Assembly (NCBI RefSeq): GCF_029892285.1
Contig: NZ_JARXVM010000001.1
Location: 62,001-126,000, forward strand
Reading direction: 5' to 3'
DNA: 64,000 nucleotides
Origin: Rhizobium sp. SG_E_25_P2
Lineage (GTDB): Bacteria; Pseudomonadota; Alphaproteobacteria; Rhizobiales; Rhizobiaceae
Shown: piece by piece, positions 1 through 10,500 of the stretch
Numbering within the stretch: position 1 is the first letter of the stretch
How the letters are laid out: the number at the start of each line of letters is the position of its first letter
The notes under the pieces: model-generated
Database searches by the model: none
Seen by the model: the letters and a program-made list of their open reading frames with translations, nothing else
What the model was told of the DNA's origin: nothing
Program-made: the position numbers and the translations under genes

Positions 1-1
1 G

Positions 2-1453
2 GGCGGCCAGAACCGTCTGCGCGCCATGATCGAGCAGCGCCCGGACTGGGTGCTGTCGCGCCAGCGCGCCTGGGGCGTGCCGATCTGCGTCTTCGCCGAC
101 AAGGACGGTACTGTCTTGAAGGACGAGGCGGTCAACGCCCGCATTCTCGAAGCCTTCGAGAAGGAAGGCGCCGACGCCTGGTTCGCCGAGGGCGCCAAGG
201 AGCGCTTCCTGGGCTCCGAGCATGACGGCGAGACCTGGCAGATGGTCACCGACATTCTCGACGTCTGGTTCGATTCTGGCTCCACCCACACCTTCACGCT
301 TGAAGACCGTCCGGACCTGAAATGGCCCGCCGACGTCTATCTCGAAGGCTCGGACCAGCATCGCGGCTGGTTCCATTCCTCGCTGCTTGAAAGCTGCGCC
401 ACGCGCGGCCGCGCGCCCTATGACACGGTCATCACCCATGGCTTCACCATGGCTGAGGACGGCCGCAAGATGTCGAAGTCGCTCGGCAACACCGTGACGC
501 CGCAGGAAGTGATGGGCCAGTCGGGCGCCGATATTCTGCGCCTTTGGGTGATGAACACCGATTATTGGGAAGATCAGCGTCTCGGCAAGACGATCATCCA
601 GACCAATATCGACGCCTATCGCAAGATCCGCAACACGATCCGCTGGATGCTCGGCACACTCGCCCATGACCAGGGCGAGGACATCGCTTACGCCGATCTG
701 CCGGAACTCGAAAAGCTGATGCTGCATCGCCTCGCCGAACTCGATGCGGTGGTGCGCCAGGGCTATGACGAATTCGACTTCAAGCGCATCGTCCGCTCGC
801 TGTCTGATTTCGCCAATGTCGAATTGTCGGCCTTCTATTTCGACATCCGCAAGGACACGCTCTATTGCGACGCCCCGTCGAGCCTGAAGCGGCGCTCGGC
901 CCTGTTCGTGATCCGCAAGCTGTTCGATTGCCTCGTCACCTGGTTTGCGCCGATGATGCCCTTCACCATGGAAGAGGCCTGGCTGTCGCGCGATCCCTCG
1001 GCCGCCTCGGTGCATCTCGAACAGTTCCCGGAAATCCCGGCTGACTGGTCGAACGAGGCGCTGGCGGAGAAGTGGAAGAAGGTGCGCGCCGTGCGCCGCG
1101 CCGTAACAGGCGCGCTAGAAATCGAGCGCAAGGACAAGCGCATCGGCTCTTCGCTCGAAGCGGCGCCCGTGGTCCACATCGCCGACACTGAGCTGATGGC
1201 GGCCGTGGAAGGTCTGGATTTCGCGGAAATCTGCATCACCTCCGACATTTCACTGGTGGCGGGCGACGGTCCGGCCGAAGCGTTCCGTTCGGAAGACGTC
1301 GCCCATGTGGCGGTAGAGCCGACACGGGCGGAAGGCGCCAAATGCGCCCGCTCCTGGAAAATCACCCGCGACGTGGGCTCCGACCCCGATTATCCCGACG
1401 TGTCTCAGCGCGATGCGCAGGCGCTTCGTGAACTGGCCGCGCTCAAGGCCTGA
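2..1453 (+). CDS. ileS: Isoleucyl-tRNA synthetase, C-terminal half (5' truncated by window edge)
   Basis: This gene charges tRNA-Ile with isoleucine in the cytoplasm. The reading frame is open from base 2, so the true start lies upstream of the window and only about 483 codons are present. The class I signature KMSKS is encoded at 467-481, inside [10 protein letters not shown]. The region before it ([10 protein letters not shown], then [17 protein letters not shown]) is typical of IleRS catalytic cores. The part after KMSKS is the helical anticodon-binding domain. The C-terminal end lacks an obvious Cys4 zinc site, as seen in some alphaproteobacterial IleRS. A strong terminator follows immediately at 1463-1488. 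Confidence 0.97.
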   Translation, partial: GGQNRLRAMIEQRPDWVLSRQRAWGVPICVFADKDGTVLKDEAVNARILEAFEKEGADAWFAEGAKERFLGSEHDGETWQMVTDILDVWFDSGSTHTFTLEDRPDLKWPADVYLEGSDQHRGWFHSSLLESCATRGRAPYDTVITHGFTMAEDGRKMSKSLGNTVTPQEVMGQSGADILRLWVMNTDYWEDQRLGKTIIQTNIDAYRKIRNTIRWMLGTLAHDQGEDIAYADLPELEKLMLHRLAELDAVVRQGYDEFDFKRIVRSLSDFANVELSAFYFDIRKDTLYCDAPSSLKRRSALFVIRKLFDCLVTWFAPMMPFTMEEAWLSRDPSAASVHLEQFPEIPADWSNEALAEKWKKVRAVRRAVTGALEIERKDKRIGSSLEAAPVVHIADTELMAAVEGLDFAEICITSDISLVAGDGPAEAFRSEDVAHVAVEPTRAEGAKCARSWKITRDVGSDPDYPDVSQRDAQALRELAALKA

Positions 1454-1462
1454 CAACAATCC

Positions 1463-1488
1463 AAAACGGCGCCTTCGGGCGCCGTTTT
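1463..1488 (+). terminator. Rho-independent terminator after ileS
   Basis: A perfect stem of 11 bp (AAAACGGCGCC pairing with GGCGCCGTTTT) closes on a TTCG tetraloop. It starts 9 bases after the ileS stop codon. The A-rich and T-rich flanks make it potentially bidirectional. Confidence 0.92.
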
Positions 1489-1660
1489 CCATACAGGACT
1501 GCGTCGCCCCGAATTGACGGGATGCAATTCCGGATCGGAATCATTTGCGCTTGACGCCCATCTCCGGTAAAAGCTGCCTGAAAATGGCCGGAATTTTCGT
1601 TAAACCGATTATTCCACTCCACTTCGATTGAGCATCTTTCGCCGGAAAGGCTTGGACGGC

Positions 1661-2269
1661 ATGACAAAGTTGTATCGCGTGGCTGTCGCGTTCGCGGCGC
1701 TTTCCCTTATCGGCCTGGCGGCGTCCGGCTGCATGGGGCCGACTTACGGCACCGGGAAATCGTCCAATGAACAGCTGTTCGACGATCTCGGCGACGCGAT
1801 TTCGCTGAAGCCGCAGAAGCAGCCAGATCTCGCCTATCAGCCGCGCGGTCAGCTGGTGAAGCCAGCCAATGTCAGTGCACTGGTGGAGCCTGAAAAGAAC
1901 ATCGCCAGCAAGGACAATCCGCAATGGGTGGAAAGCCCTGAGGAACTGCGCAAGCGTCTGCGCAATGAAGCCGACGCTAATGCGAACAATTCCAGCTATC
2001 GCTCGCCGCTCGCCGTGTCCGTGACCGATGGCAAGACGATGTCGCCCGAGCAACAGGCGGCAGCCTTCCGCGAAGCCCGCAAGATCCAGGACGGTCGTTA
2101 CTCCGACCAGCGCCGCTTCATGAGCGATCCGCCGCTCGACTATCGTCGCGTCGACGATCCTTCCAAGCTGACCGATCTCGGCACGCCCGAGACCAAGAAG
2201 GAAAAAGAACGCAAGAAGGAAGCCGAGATTGCCGGCAGCGGCAAGAAATGGTGGCAGGTTTTCGATTGA
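1661..2269 (+). CDS. Putative outer-membrane lipoprotein of unknown function
   Basis: The protein is 202 residues with a bacterial lipoprotein signal: a short basic start, a hydrophobic stretch, and a lipobox ending ASGC with the acylated cysteine at residue 24. The mature part is hydrophilic and charged, has no membrane segment, and ends in a lysine/glutamate-rich stretch. I chose the ATG at 1661 because it gives a normal lipoprotein signal and has GGAAAGG upstream. The longer in-frame start at 1628 would put 11 extra polar residues before the signal. It sits alone between two terminators, so it is probably monocistronic. I do not recognise a domain. Confidence 0.8.
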   Translation: MTKLYRVAVAFAALSLIGLAASGCMGPTYGTGKSSNEQLFDDLGDAISLKPQKQPDLAYQPRGQLVKPANVSALVEPEKNIASKDNPQWVESPEELRKRLRNEADANANNSSYRSPLAVSVTDGKTMSPEQQAAAFREARKIQDGRYSDQRRFMSDPPLDYRRVDDPSKLTDLGTPETKKEKERKKEAEIAGSGKKWWQVFD

Positions 2270-2275
2270 CGAGGA

Positions 2276-2297
2276 GCGGCCTGCGGGCCGCTTTTTT
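2276..2297 (+). terminator. Rho-independent terminator after the lipoprotein gene
   Basis: A six-bp stem (GCGGCC with GGCCGC) and a TGCG loop are followed by six T residues. It begins 6 bases after the lipoprotein stop codon. Confidence 0.92.
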
Positions 2298-2415
2298 GTT
2301 TCAACGTCCCATTGTGTTTTTCGTTCTTTCATTAAGTTTTTACGAAAATATCAATTTTATTCGCTGCGCTTCCGGGGAAAATTTCTTGTTAACTTTCCCA
2401 GCCTAACGCTACGGC

Positions 2416-3207
2416 ATGACGGTGAGCAAAAAAACAGTTCTAAAAGCCAGCGCGGTGACGATCATCTCGATGATCGTCTCGGTGTCCATTTGCCTCTTGG
2501 TCGTCCCGCTGCTCGGCGGCACGCCGGATGGACCCGGCTTCTGGATGAGCCTCGTTTGTCCGCTGGTGATCGCCTGGCCCGCCAGCGCCTATCAATTCAC
2601 CCAGACCGAAAGGATCCGGCAAGCGCGCGACGAACTCGCCCAGGCGCATGCCGAGCTTGATCGCCTGCATGGCGAACTGACGCAAGCGCATGATTTGATG
2701 GCTCACAAGGCGCGGATCGACGGCCTGACCGGCGGGCTGAACCGCGACACATTCCTGCTCATGTTCGAGGAAGCCTGCGGCAAGGCCGGCTGCGCGGCCC
2801 TGCTGCTGTGCGACGCCGATCATTTCAAGACAATCAACGATATACACGGCCATCTTGCCGGAGACGAGGCCTTGCGCGGCATCGCCAAGGCCATTTCACA
2901 CTCGCTGCGGCCGCTGGATTTCTGGGGTCGGGTTGGCGGCGAGGAATTCGCGGTCTTCCTCGACGGCGCGGATGCGGAAGAAGCGCTGCATGTGGCCGAC
3001 CGCATCCGCCAGGCGACACAGGACCTCGGCCTGATCTATGAAGGACGCACGGTCAAGACGACGCTCAGCATCGGCGCGACAGTGTTTGAGGGATCCGGCG
3101 AGGCGCTCGCCCGCTATCGTGTTGCGGACCGCCGTCTGTATCGCGCCAAATCCGGCGGTCGCAATCGCGTCGTGCTGCATGACGCCAACGAGGCCGAGGC
3201 TGCCTGA
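2416..3207 (+). CDS. Membrane-anchored diguanylate cyclase (GGDEF)
   Basis: The protein (263 aa) should make cyclic-di-GMP from two GTP. Two hydrophobic segments (about residues 10-32 and 40-58) form an N-terminal membrane hairpin. A heptad-rich stretch (about 60-95) probably acts as a coiled-coil linker to the C-terminal GGDEF domain. The active-site motif is GGEEF at residues 174-178. An RPLD sequence lies exactly five residues before it and matches the RxxD inhibitory I-site, so product feedback inhibition is likely. There is no recognisable periplasmic sensor domain. The stop codon abuts the tadA stop codon on the other strand. Confidence 0.93.
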   Translation: MTVSKKTVLKASAVTIISMIVSVSICLLVVPLLGGTPDGPGFWMSLVCPLVIAWPASAYQFTQTERIRQARDELAQAHAELDRLHGELTQAHDLMAHKARIDGLTGGLNRDTFLLMFEEACGKAGCAALLLCDADHFKTINDIHGHLAGDEALRGIAKAISHSLRPLDFWGRVGGEEFAVFLDGADAEEALHVADRIRQATQDLGLIYEGRTVKTTLSIGATVFEGSGEALARYRVADRRLYRAKSGGRNRVVLHDANEAEAA

Positions 3208-3639
3208 TCAGTCGCGGCGATCCCGAAAGAAGGATCTGAGCAGTTCGGCCGACTGTCTTTCCGAAAAACCGGAATAGACGTCGGGCGCATGATGGCAGGT
3301 GGGCTGCGCAAAAAAGCGCACGCCGCTGTCAACAGCCCCGCCCTTTGGATCGGACGCGCCATAATAGAGCCGGCGGATGCGGGCGAAGGAGATGGCGGCG
3401 GCGCAGAGGGTGCAGGGTTCGAGCGTCACATAGAGATCGGCATCGGTGAGCCGTTCGTCGCCAATCTCCGCACAGGCCATGCGAATGGCTTCGATTTCGG
3501 CATGGGCGGTGGGGTCGTTCTTCTCGCGCGTGCGGTTTCCGGCCCGCGCGATAATCAGGCCCGACTTGACAATCACGGCGCCGACCGGCACTTCCCCGCG
3601 GCTTGCGGCGGCGCGTGCTTCCTCGAATGCGACCTCCAT
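3208..3639 (-). CDS. tadA: tRNA-specific adenosine deaminase
   Basis: TadA converts A34 to inosine in the tRNA-Arg(ACG) anticodon. The 143-aa protein carries the zinc deaminase signature: H46-A-E48 supplies a zinc ligand and the catalytic glutamate, and P-C76-T-L-C79 supplies the two zinc cysteines. The frame extends upstream to 3858, but the family normally starts at MEVAFEEA, which is the ATG at 3639. The upstream extension reads as non-conserved sequence overlapping the divergent rluB gene. The gene is convergent with the diguanylate cyclase and divergent from rluB, as in many rhizobia. Confidence 0.95.
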   Translation of the reverse strand: MEVAFEEARAAASRGEVPVGAVIVKSGLIIARAGNRTREKNDPTAHAEIEAIRMACAEIGDERLTDADLYVTLEPCTLCAAAISFARIRRLYYGASDPKGGAVDSGVRFFAQPTCHHAPDVYSGFSERQSAELLRSFFRDRRD

Positions 3640-3727
3640 GAATGGTTTTGCCGGCTTCACACGGTATTTCCTCTTAACCCGGGCATGATGTCCTGATAGG
3701 AGAGCGTAAGAACAAAGGCAAGGACAG

Positions 3728-5602
3728 ATGAAAGACAACAATAAACCGGCTGGCCGGAAACCGACGCGGGCCAAAACCGGCGCAGACAAAGGCGGGAAAT
3801 TCGCCTCTGGCAAGGGCCCGGGCGCGCGACCGGCCAAAGGTCCCGTTGGCAAGGACAAGAACCCCGCTCATCTCGAAGTGACCGGCGAGGGCGAACGCAT
3901 CTCCAAGATCATGGCGCGCGCCGGCGTCGCCTCTCGCCGCGATTGCGAGCGCATGATCCTGGAAGGCCGGGTGTCTCTGAACGGCAAGGTGCTGACCACG
4001 CCCGCCGTCAACTGTACGCCTGATGACACGATCGAAGTCGACGGCCAGCCGATCAGCGCGATCGAGCGAACCCGTCTGTGGATCTATTACAAGCCCAGCG
4101 GGCTGGTGACCACCAATTACGATCCCGAGGGCCGCCCGACCGTATTCGACAACCTGCCGGAAGATCTGCCGCGAGTGATCTCCGTCGGTCGTCTCGACAT
4201 CAACACCGAAGGCCTGCTGCTGCTGACCAATGACGGCGGTCTGGCGCGCATGCTGGAACTGCCTACCACCGGCTGGCTGCGCCGCTACCGCGTGCGCGCC
4301 TATGGCGCGATCGACCAGGAGAAGCTCGACAGCCTCAAAGAGGGCATCGCGGTCGACGGCGTGTTCTATGGCGCGATCGAAGCCACGCTCGACCGCCAGC
4401 AGGGTCACAATGTCTGGATCACCATGGGTCTGCGCGAAGGCAAGAACCGCGAGATCAAGAATGTGCTCGGCGCGCTCGGCCTTGACGTCAACCGCCTGAT
4501 CCGCATCTCCTACGGCCCTTTCCAGCTCGGCGAACTCGAAGACGGCGATGTCGTCGAAGTGCGCAGCCGCACGCTGCGCGACCAGCTCGGCCCGCGCCTG
4601 ATCGCAGAAGCCAACGCCAATTTCGAAGCGCCGATCAACACGCTTCCCAAGGAGGCGGGCGAAGAGCCGAAGGCGGACAAGCCAGAAGCCACTGAGAGGC
4701 CGCGGCGCGAAAGCCGCGAGGAGCGGCGCGACCGCGATCTCGCCAGCATCGACACCAAGCGTCCGCCGAAGGGCGAGGCGCGCGGCAAGGGCGACTGGGC
4801 CAAGGGCGACCGCGACAAGAGCGACCGCCCGAGAGGCGATCGAGAGCGCGGTGGCGATCGCGATCGTGGTGGGGATCGGGATCGCGGTGGCGATCGGGAA
4901 CGTCGGGGACGCGATGACGACCGTCGCAGCGACAAGCCCAAGCGTCCGCCGCTCGGCACGATCCGCACGGCCAATGTCTGGATCGCGCCCGGTGGGCGAC
5001 CCGCGGACACCGAAACCGCCAGCGATACGATCACCGATCGCGCCGGACGCCAGATCCTGCGGGTGCGCAAGCCCAAGGTGGACGGCGCCGACAAGAAACC
5101 CTCAAAGCCAAAGCGTCCCGCCGCCGCCAAGGCGCGCCGCGACGACCGTGGCGACGCAGCGCGGGATGATCGTGACGCAAGGCCGCCGCGGCGCGGACGC
5201 GAAGACGGCGCTGCCAGCGATCGCCCCCGTGCGCGCACAGCAAAGCCCGGCGGCAAGCCGGACTTCAAGGAACGTGGCGACGGCCCCAAGCGCGCTTTCG
5301 GCAAGGGCAAGCCCGAGTTCGCACGCGATGGCGACAAGCGCCGGGACGACAGGCCAAGGGATGACAGACCCCGTGACGGCAAGCCGAGGGCTGAAAGACC
5401 CAGGGATGATAGGCCCAGGGAAGACAGGCCGAGGGATGACAAACGCCGTGACGAAGGCCGTCGGGATGATCAGCGCAAGCCGGAAGGACGCCGTCCTGAC
5501 GCTCGCTCAGGCGAAGGCCGCAAGGATGACAGAAGCGGCCCCCGCAAGGGTGGACCGGGCGGAAAGGGCGTGAGGGGCGGCAGTGCGGATCGTCGGCGGT
5601 GA
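3728..5602 (+). CDS. rluB: 23S rRNA pseudouridine synthase, RluB type, with long disordered basic tail
   Basis: RluB-type enzymes isomerise U2605 of 23S rRNA to pseudouridine. An S4 RNA-binding domain (about residues 55-100) is followed by the RsuA/RluB catalytic domain. The catalytic aspartate is D157 in VGRLDINTEGLLL. The core ends near residue 295. The remaining roughly 330 residues are low complexity, dominated by Arg, Asp, Lys and Gly, with tandem repeats such as GGDRDR and DDRPR. E. coli RluB is about 290 aa, so the tail doubles the protein. Long tails on this enzyme are common in Hyphomicrobiales and may help bind RNA or the ribosome (inference). The ATG at 3728 has AAGGACAG just upstream. 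The 3' end overlaps rsmD. Confidence 0.93.
   Translation: MKDNNKPAGRKPTRAKTGADKGGKFASGKGPGARPAKGPVGKDKNPAHLEVTGEGERISKIMARAGVASRRDCERMILEGRVSLNGKVLTTPAVNCTPDDTIEVDGQPISAIERTRLWIYYKPSGLVTTNYDPEGRPTVFDNLPEDLPRVISVGRLDINTEGLLLLTNDGGLARMLELPTTGWLRRYRVRAYGAIDQEKLDSLKEGIAVDGVFYGAIEATLDRQQGHNVWITMGLREGKNREIKNVLGALGLDVNRLIRISYGPFQLGELEDGDVVEVRSRTLRDQLGPRLIAEANANFEAPINTLPKEAGEEPKADKPEATERPRRESREERRDRDLASIDTKRPPKGEARGKGDWAKGDRDKSDRPRGDRERGGDRDRGGDRDRGGDRERRGRDDDRRSDKPKRPPLGTIRTANVWIAPGGRPADTETASDTITDRAGRQILRVRKPKVDGADKKPSKPKRPAAAKARRDDRGDAARDDRDARPPRRGREDGAASDRPRARTAKPGGKPDFKERGDGPKRAFGKGKPEFARDGDKRRDDRPRDDRPRDGKPRAERPRDDRPREDRPRDDKRRDEGRRDDQRKPEGRRPDARSGEGRKDDRSGPRKGGPGGKGVRGGSADRRR
4850..4903 (+). 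repeat. Tandem 18-bp repeats inside rluB tail
   Basis: Three imperfect 18-bp units (4850-4867, 4868-4885, 4886-4903) encode repeats of GGDRDR type. A second, looser 15-bp-like repeat zone encoding DDRPR units lies at about 5341-5450. These are coding microsatellite-like repeats that may vary in copy number between strains. Confidence 0.85.
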
Positions 5603-6146
5603 GTTTCGCGGCCGGGCGCTTGCAACCCCGAAAAGCCAGGACATCAGGCCGACCACTGACCGGAGCCGCGAGAGCCTGTTCAACATCCTGAACCACAAAT
5701 ATCCCGAGGCGCTTGACGGCGCCCGGGTGATGGATGTGTTCGCAGGCACCGGCGCGGTGGGGCTGGAAGCTTTGTCGCGCGGCTGTTCGCAGGCCATGTT
5801 CGTGGAAATGTCGGTGGAAGGCCGCGGCCTCATCCGCAGCAATATCGAGGCCTTGGGACTGCAGGGACGCACGCGCATCCTGAGGCGCGATGCGACCGAT
5901 CTTGGGCAAAGCGGCACGATAGACTCATTTGACTTTGTCTTTGCCGACCCTCCTTATGACAAGGGCCTCGGCGAAAAGGCGCTCGCCTCGGCGGCGGCTG
6001 GCGGCTGGCTGAAGCCCGGCGCGCTCGCCATTCTCGAAGAGCGGGCATCTGTCGATCCCCATGTCCAAGCGCCGTTCGTCTTTCTCGAAATTCGTGAATT
6101 CGGCGATACGCGCATGCATTTCTATCGCTACACGCCCACACACTGA
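5583..6146 (+). CDS. rsmD: 16S rRNA (guanine(966)-N(2))-methyltransferase
   Basis: RsmD methylates G966 of 16S rRNA in the assembled small subunit using S-adenosylmethionine. The 187-aa length is normal for the family. The start MRIVGGEFRGR, the SAM-binding motif DVFAGTGAVGLEALSRG, and the amino-methyltransferase motif D122-PPY are all present. Translation begins at a GTG at 5583, inside the end of rluB, giving a 20-bp overlap and probable translational coupling. The rluB-rsmD pair makes a small rRNA modification operon. Confidence 0.95.
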   Translation: MRIVGGEFRGRALATPKSQDIRPTTDRSRESLFNILNHKYPEALDGARVMDVFAGTGAVGLEALSRGCSQAMFVEMSVEGRGLIRSNIEALGLQGRTRILRRDATDLGQSGTIDSFDFVFADPPYDKGLGEKALASAAAGGWLKPGALAILEERASVDPHVQAPFVFLEIREFGDTRMHFYRYTPTH

Positions 6147-6153
6147 GGATGAC

Positions 6154-7005
6154 ATGATTCCTCAAGGCTCTTCAGCGCCAAGAGTGGCGATCGCCTTCGG
6201 CGGGGGCGGCGCGCGGGGTCTTGCGCATATCCACATCATCGAAGCGCTGGACGAACTCGGCATCCGCCCGGTGCGGATCACCGGCTCCTCGATCGGCGCG
6301 ATCATGGGCGCGGGCATGGCGGCCGGGCTTTCCGGCGCAGAAATCCGTGACTTCACTCTGAAGACGGTGGGAGACCCCCGCGCGGTGATGAACCGCATCT
6401 GGTCGCTGCGGCCGACGACGCTGCAGGAATTCGTCTCCGGCGGCGGCTTCCGGGTCGGCCAATACAATCTTGAACGCATCCTGAAAGCATTCCTGCCGGA
6501 ATCCTTGCCCGAGGATTTTTCCAGCCTGACGATCCCGTTTGGCGCTATCGCCACCGATTATTATGGCGAGCGGGAGGTGCTTGTGGAACAGGGGCCGCTC
6601 TATCCGGCGCTTGCCGCCTCGGCCGCCATACCGGCCGTGTTCATGCCGGTGATGCTTGAGGGGCGGGTGATGATCGATGGCGGCATCTACAATCCCGTGC
6701 CGTTCGATTATCTGTTTGACGACGCCGATATCGTCATCGGCGTCGATGTGGTCGGGGCGCCCGCAGGCGAAGACCAGCAAATCCCGCGTCGCATCGAAAG
6801 CCTGTTCGGGGCGAGCCAGTTGATGATGCAATCGATCATCGCGACCAAACTCAAGATCCGCAAACCGGATATCCTGCTCAGGCCCAATGTCGGCAAGATC
6901 GCCGTCCTCGACTTCCTCAAAGCGGCCGACATTCTCGCCATGTCGGCCGACGTTAAGGACGAACTCAAACGGGCGCTCGACGCGGCGATCACATTCCGCG
7001 CCTGA
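6154..7005 (+). CDS. Patatin-like phospholipase family protein (RssA-like)
   Basis: The 283-aa protein is a patatin-fold lipid acyl hydrolase. It has the glycine-rich oxyanion loop GGGGARG near the N terminus, the nucleophile serine S46 in GSSIG, and the catalytic aspartate D175 in DGG. This is the Ser-Asp dyad of patatins. There is no signal peptide, so it is probably cytosolic or membrane-associated, as for RssA/YlbK proteins. The ATG at 6154 lies 8 bases after the rsmD stop, with GAGGA spanning that stop as ribosome site, so the two are co-transcribed. The frame extends back to 6061 inside rsmD, but that part is an overlap artefact. The substrate is unknown. Confidence 0.9.
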   Translation: MIPQGSSAPRVAIAFGGGGARGLAHIHIIEALDELGIRPVRITGSSIGAIMGAGMAAGLSGAEIRDFTLKTVGDPRAVMNRIWSLRPTTLQEFVSGGGFRVGQYNLERILKAFLPESLPEDFSSLTIPFGAIATDYYGEREVLVEQGPLYPALAASAAIPAVFMPVMLEGRVMIDGGIYNPVPFDYLFDDADIVIGVDVVGAPAGEDQQIPRRIESLFGASQLMMQSIIATKLKIRKPDILLRPNVGKIAVLDFLKAADILAMSADVKDELKRALDAAITFRA

Positions 7006-7010
7006 GCGCC

Positions 7011-7424
7011 TTACTTGGCCTTCAGGAGATCGCGGATCTCGGTCAACAGCACCACATCTTCGGACGGACCAGCCGGCGCGGCGGGCGCTTCCTTCTTTGG
7101 AATGGCGCGGTTGACGACCTTGATGAGCAGGAAAATGATCCAGGCGACGATCAGGAAGTTGATCAGGATCGTGATGAAATTGCCATAGGCGAACACCGCG
7201 CCCTGTTCACGCGCTGCAGCCAACGACGTCGCCGTTACCGCGCTGGACAGCGGGATAAAATAATTGGAAAAATCGACATTGCCGATAATCGCGCCGACGA
7301 CCGGCATGATCAGATCCTCGACCAGCGATTTGACGATGGCGCCGAAAGAGGCTCCGATGATCACGCCGACGGCGAGATCGAGCACATTGCCGCGCGCGAT
7401 GAAGGTCTTGAATTCGTTTAGCAT
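7011..7424 (-). CDS. mscL: Large-conductance mechanosensitive channel
   Basis: MscL forms a homopentameric inner-membrane safety valve that opens under osmotic downshock. The 137-aa protein has the hallmark amphipathic N terminus and first helix ([17 protein letters not shown]), a periplasmic loop, a second transmembrane helix near residues 75-100, and a charged C-terminal helix. The length fits the family. Its stop codon is 5 bases from the stop of the convergent patatin gene. Confidence 0.96.
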   Translation of the reverse strand: MLNEFKTFIARGNVLDLAVGVIIGASFGAIVKSLVEDLIMPVVGAIIGNVDFSNYFIPLSSAVTATSLAAAREQGAVFAYGNFITILINFLIVAWIIFLLIKVVNRAIPKKEAPAAPAGPSEDVVLLTEIRDLLKAK

Positions 7425-7591
7425 GGGCCTCTCCTTGCTTGTCCACCCGGATAAAGTAAACGCTAATAATCAGTTAACCGCAAGACTGCCGACGCCCCAT
7501 ACCGGAACGCACCATCCTAAGGAATGACTTTTCCACCGCCCGGCTTCGGCCTATGCTCCAGACTGCGCGGGAGGCGCATCAAGGAGAAGGC

Positions 7592-10500
7592 ATGCTTCCA
7601 GGCTGGCTGATTTTCGGCTCGGCGATCGGTTATCTCGGACTGTTGTTCGCGGTGGCCTGGATCGGTGATCGCAAGGCGCGAGGACCAGAGGCGGTCGAGC
7701 GCAGCCGGCCGATCGTCTATGCGCTCAGTCTCGCCATCTATTGCACCTCCTGGACCTATTTCGGCGGCGTGGGGCTCGCCGCCGAGCGCGGATGGGAATT
7801 TCTCGGCATCTATATCGGCCCGATGCTGATGTTTACGCTGGGCCTGCCGCTGATCCGGCGGATCACCGTGATCGCCAAGCGCGAAAGGCTGACCTCGATC
7901 GCCGATTTCATCGCCGCCCGCTATGGCAAGAACCCCGTGGTCGCCATGATCGTGGCGCTGGTGGCGCTGGCCGGCGCCGTGCCCTATATCGCCCTGCAGC
8001 TAAAGGCCGTCTCAGCCTCCGTCGCCGCGCTGGTTGATACATCCGATTATGCGATCGGGCTTGATTCGCATCAGTTGATCGACCTGCCGCTGTTGGTGTC
8101 GCTATCGCTGGCTCTATTCGCCGTGGTGTTCGGCACTCGCCATGCCGACGCGACCGAACACCAGAACGGCTTGATGGTGGCGATCGCCACGGAATCTCTG
8201 GTGAAACTGCTGGCCATCGGCACGGTGGGCGTCACCGTGGCCTTCTTCCTGTTCGATGGCCCCGCCGACCTCTTCACAGCCGCTGGACGCCATGCGGAAG
8301 CCGCTGCAGCGCTGGCTTATCAGACACCGCCTGGACGCTGGATCACGTTGATCGCACTCTCGGCCTTTGCGATCGTCATGTTGCCCAGACAGTTCCATGT
8401 CACCGTGGTGGAAAACCGCAGCCATGGCGAACTGAAGCTCGCGGCGCTGTTCTTTCCGCTCTACCTGATCGCCATCAACCTGTTCGTGCTGCCGATCGCG
8501 CTAGGCGGCGTGATCCTGTTCAACGGCGCCGGCGACGCCGATCTCTATGTGCTGACCGTGCCGCTGCAATCGGGACTTAAAACGATCACTCTGATCGCCT
8601 TCATCGGCGGCTTCTCGGCGGCGACCGCGATGGTGATTGTCGCCTCAGTGGCCCTGGCGATTATGATTTCCAACGACATCGTGCTGCCGGTGCTCTTGAG
8701 GCGCAATCTGGTCGGCGCGCCCAGCGACACGACCGCAGATCTCGGCCGACTGGTGCTGATGGTCCGGCGCGGATCAATCTTCGGCGTCATGCTGCTCGGC
8801 TATCTCTATTATCGGGCGGCGGGCGCTTCGAACGGCCTGGCCTCGATCGGCCTTATCGCCTTTGCCGCAATCGGGCAGATGGCGCCGGCCATGCTCGGCG
8901 GGCTGTTCTGGCGGCGCGCCAATGCGCGCGGCGCCATCGCTGGCATTGCGTCTGGATTCATGGTCTGGGCCTGGCTGCTGTTCATCCCCTCGCTCGGCGG
9001 CACCGACACCTCTTCCGACGCCGGGCTCATTCTCGATGCGCTGCTGCCGTCGTCGAAATTCTTTTCCGGCCCGGGCAGCGATCCCTTTATCAATTCGGTG
9101 CTGCTCAGCCTGATCATCAACACCGCCTGTTTCATCATTGGCTCGATGAGCCGCAACGCCAAGCTCATTGAGCGGCAGCAGGCGGCGGTGTTTATTCCGC
9201 AATCAGAAAATCCGCGTCTGTTGATGCGCAGTTGGCGCACGGGCCTGACCGTCGGCGATCTGAAGACCGTCATAGGGCGCTATCTGGGCGAAGAGCGGAT
9301 GCAGCGCTCCTTCGCCAATTTCGAGATACGCCGCGGCAGGCCGCTTGATCCCAGGCAGGTCGCAGACGCCGATCTGCTGAATTTCTCCGAACAATTGCTG
9401 GGCTCGGCGATCGGCTCATCCTCGGCGCGGCTGGTGATGACGCTGACCATGCGCCGCCACGATGCCCAGCCCGACGACACAGCGCTGTTGCTCGACCAGG
9501 CATCGGAAGCAATCGAATACAATCAGGGTGTGCTGCAGACGGCGCTCGCGCAGATGGACCAGGGCGTGGCGGTGTTCGACGCCGAAAACCGCCTGTCGAT
9601 CTGGAACAGGCGGTTTCGCGCTTTGCTCGATCTGCCGGAAAGCGTCGGACAGGTCGGCTATCCGCTTTCCGCCATCGTCGCCCAATTGGCCGAACGCGGC
9701 GATATCACCGCCGGAAGCGAAGTCGATGTCATGGAAACGATCCTTACGCCGGAGACGGGCATCGTTCTGCATCTCGATCACGGCGCCCGCATCGTCGAAC
9801 TTCGCTCCAACGCCATGCCGGATCGCGGCATCGTGACGACTGTCACCGATATCAGCGAACAGGTGAAGGCTGCGCGCGAACTTGAAGTCGCCAATGAGAC
9901 GCTGGAGGCGCGGGTGAGCGCGCGCACCCAGGAACTGACCACGGTCAACCAGCAGCTCGCCGAAGCGCGCGCCGCCGCCGAAGAGGCCAATCTTGGCAAG
10001 ACACGCTTCTTCGCCGCCGCCGGCCACGACATTCTGCAGCCGCTGAATGCGGCGCGGCTCTACTCGTCGACACTGGTCGAACGGCTGGGCCATTCGTCCA
10101 ACAGCGACCTGGTGCTCAATATCGATTCGGCGTTGGAATCGGTCGAATCCATTCTTGGCGCCGTGCTCGACATTTCCCGGCTCGACACCGGCGCGATGAA
10201 GCCTAGACTGACCGCCTTGCCGCTTGCTCCCTTTTTGAAGCGCGTCGAGACGGATTATCAGCCGCTCGCCCAGGCGCGCGGGCTGAAACTCACCTTCCTG
10301 CCGACATCTCTGAAAGTGACATCCGACGGCATGCTGCTGCGCCGGCTGGTTCAAAATCTGGTGTCCAACGCCATTAAATATACGGTGACGGGCCGGGTGC
10401 TGGTGGGCGCGCGAAAGCGCGGCCAGGAAGTGTGGATCGAGGTGCATGACACCGGCATCGGCATTCCCAAATCGAAATTCCGCACCGTGTTCAAGGAATT

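Noticed and set aside
4510-5442. Serine/leucine/arginine-rich frame antisense to the rluB tail
   Set aside because: It is the complement of the low-complexity RluB tail repeats and has no start or family support.
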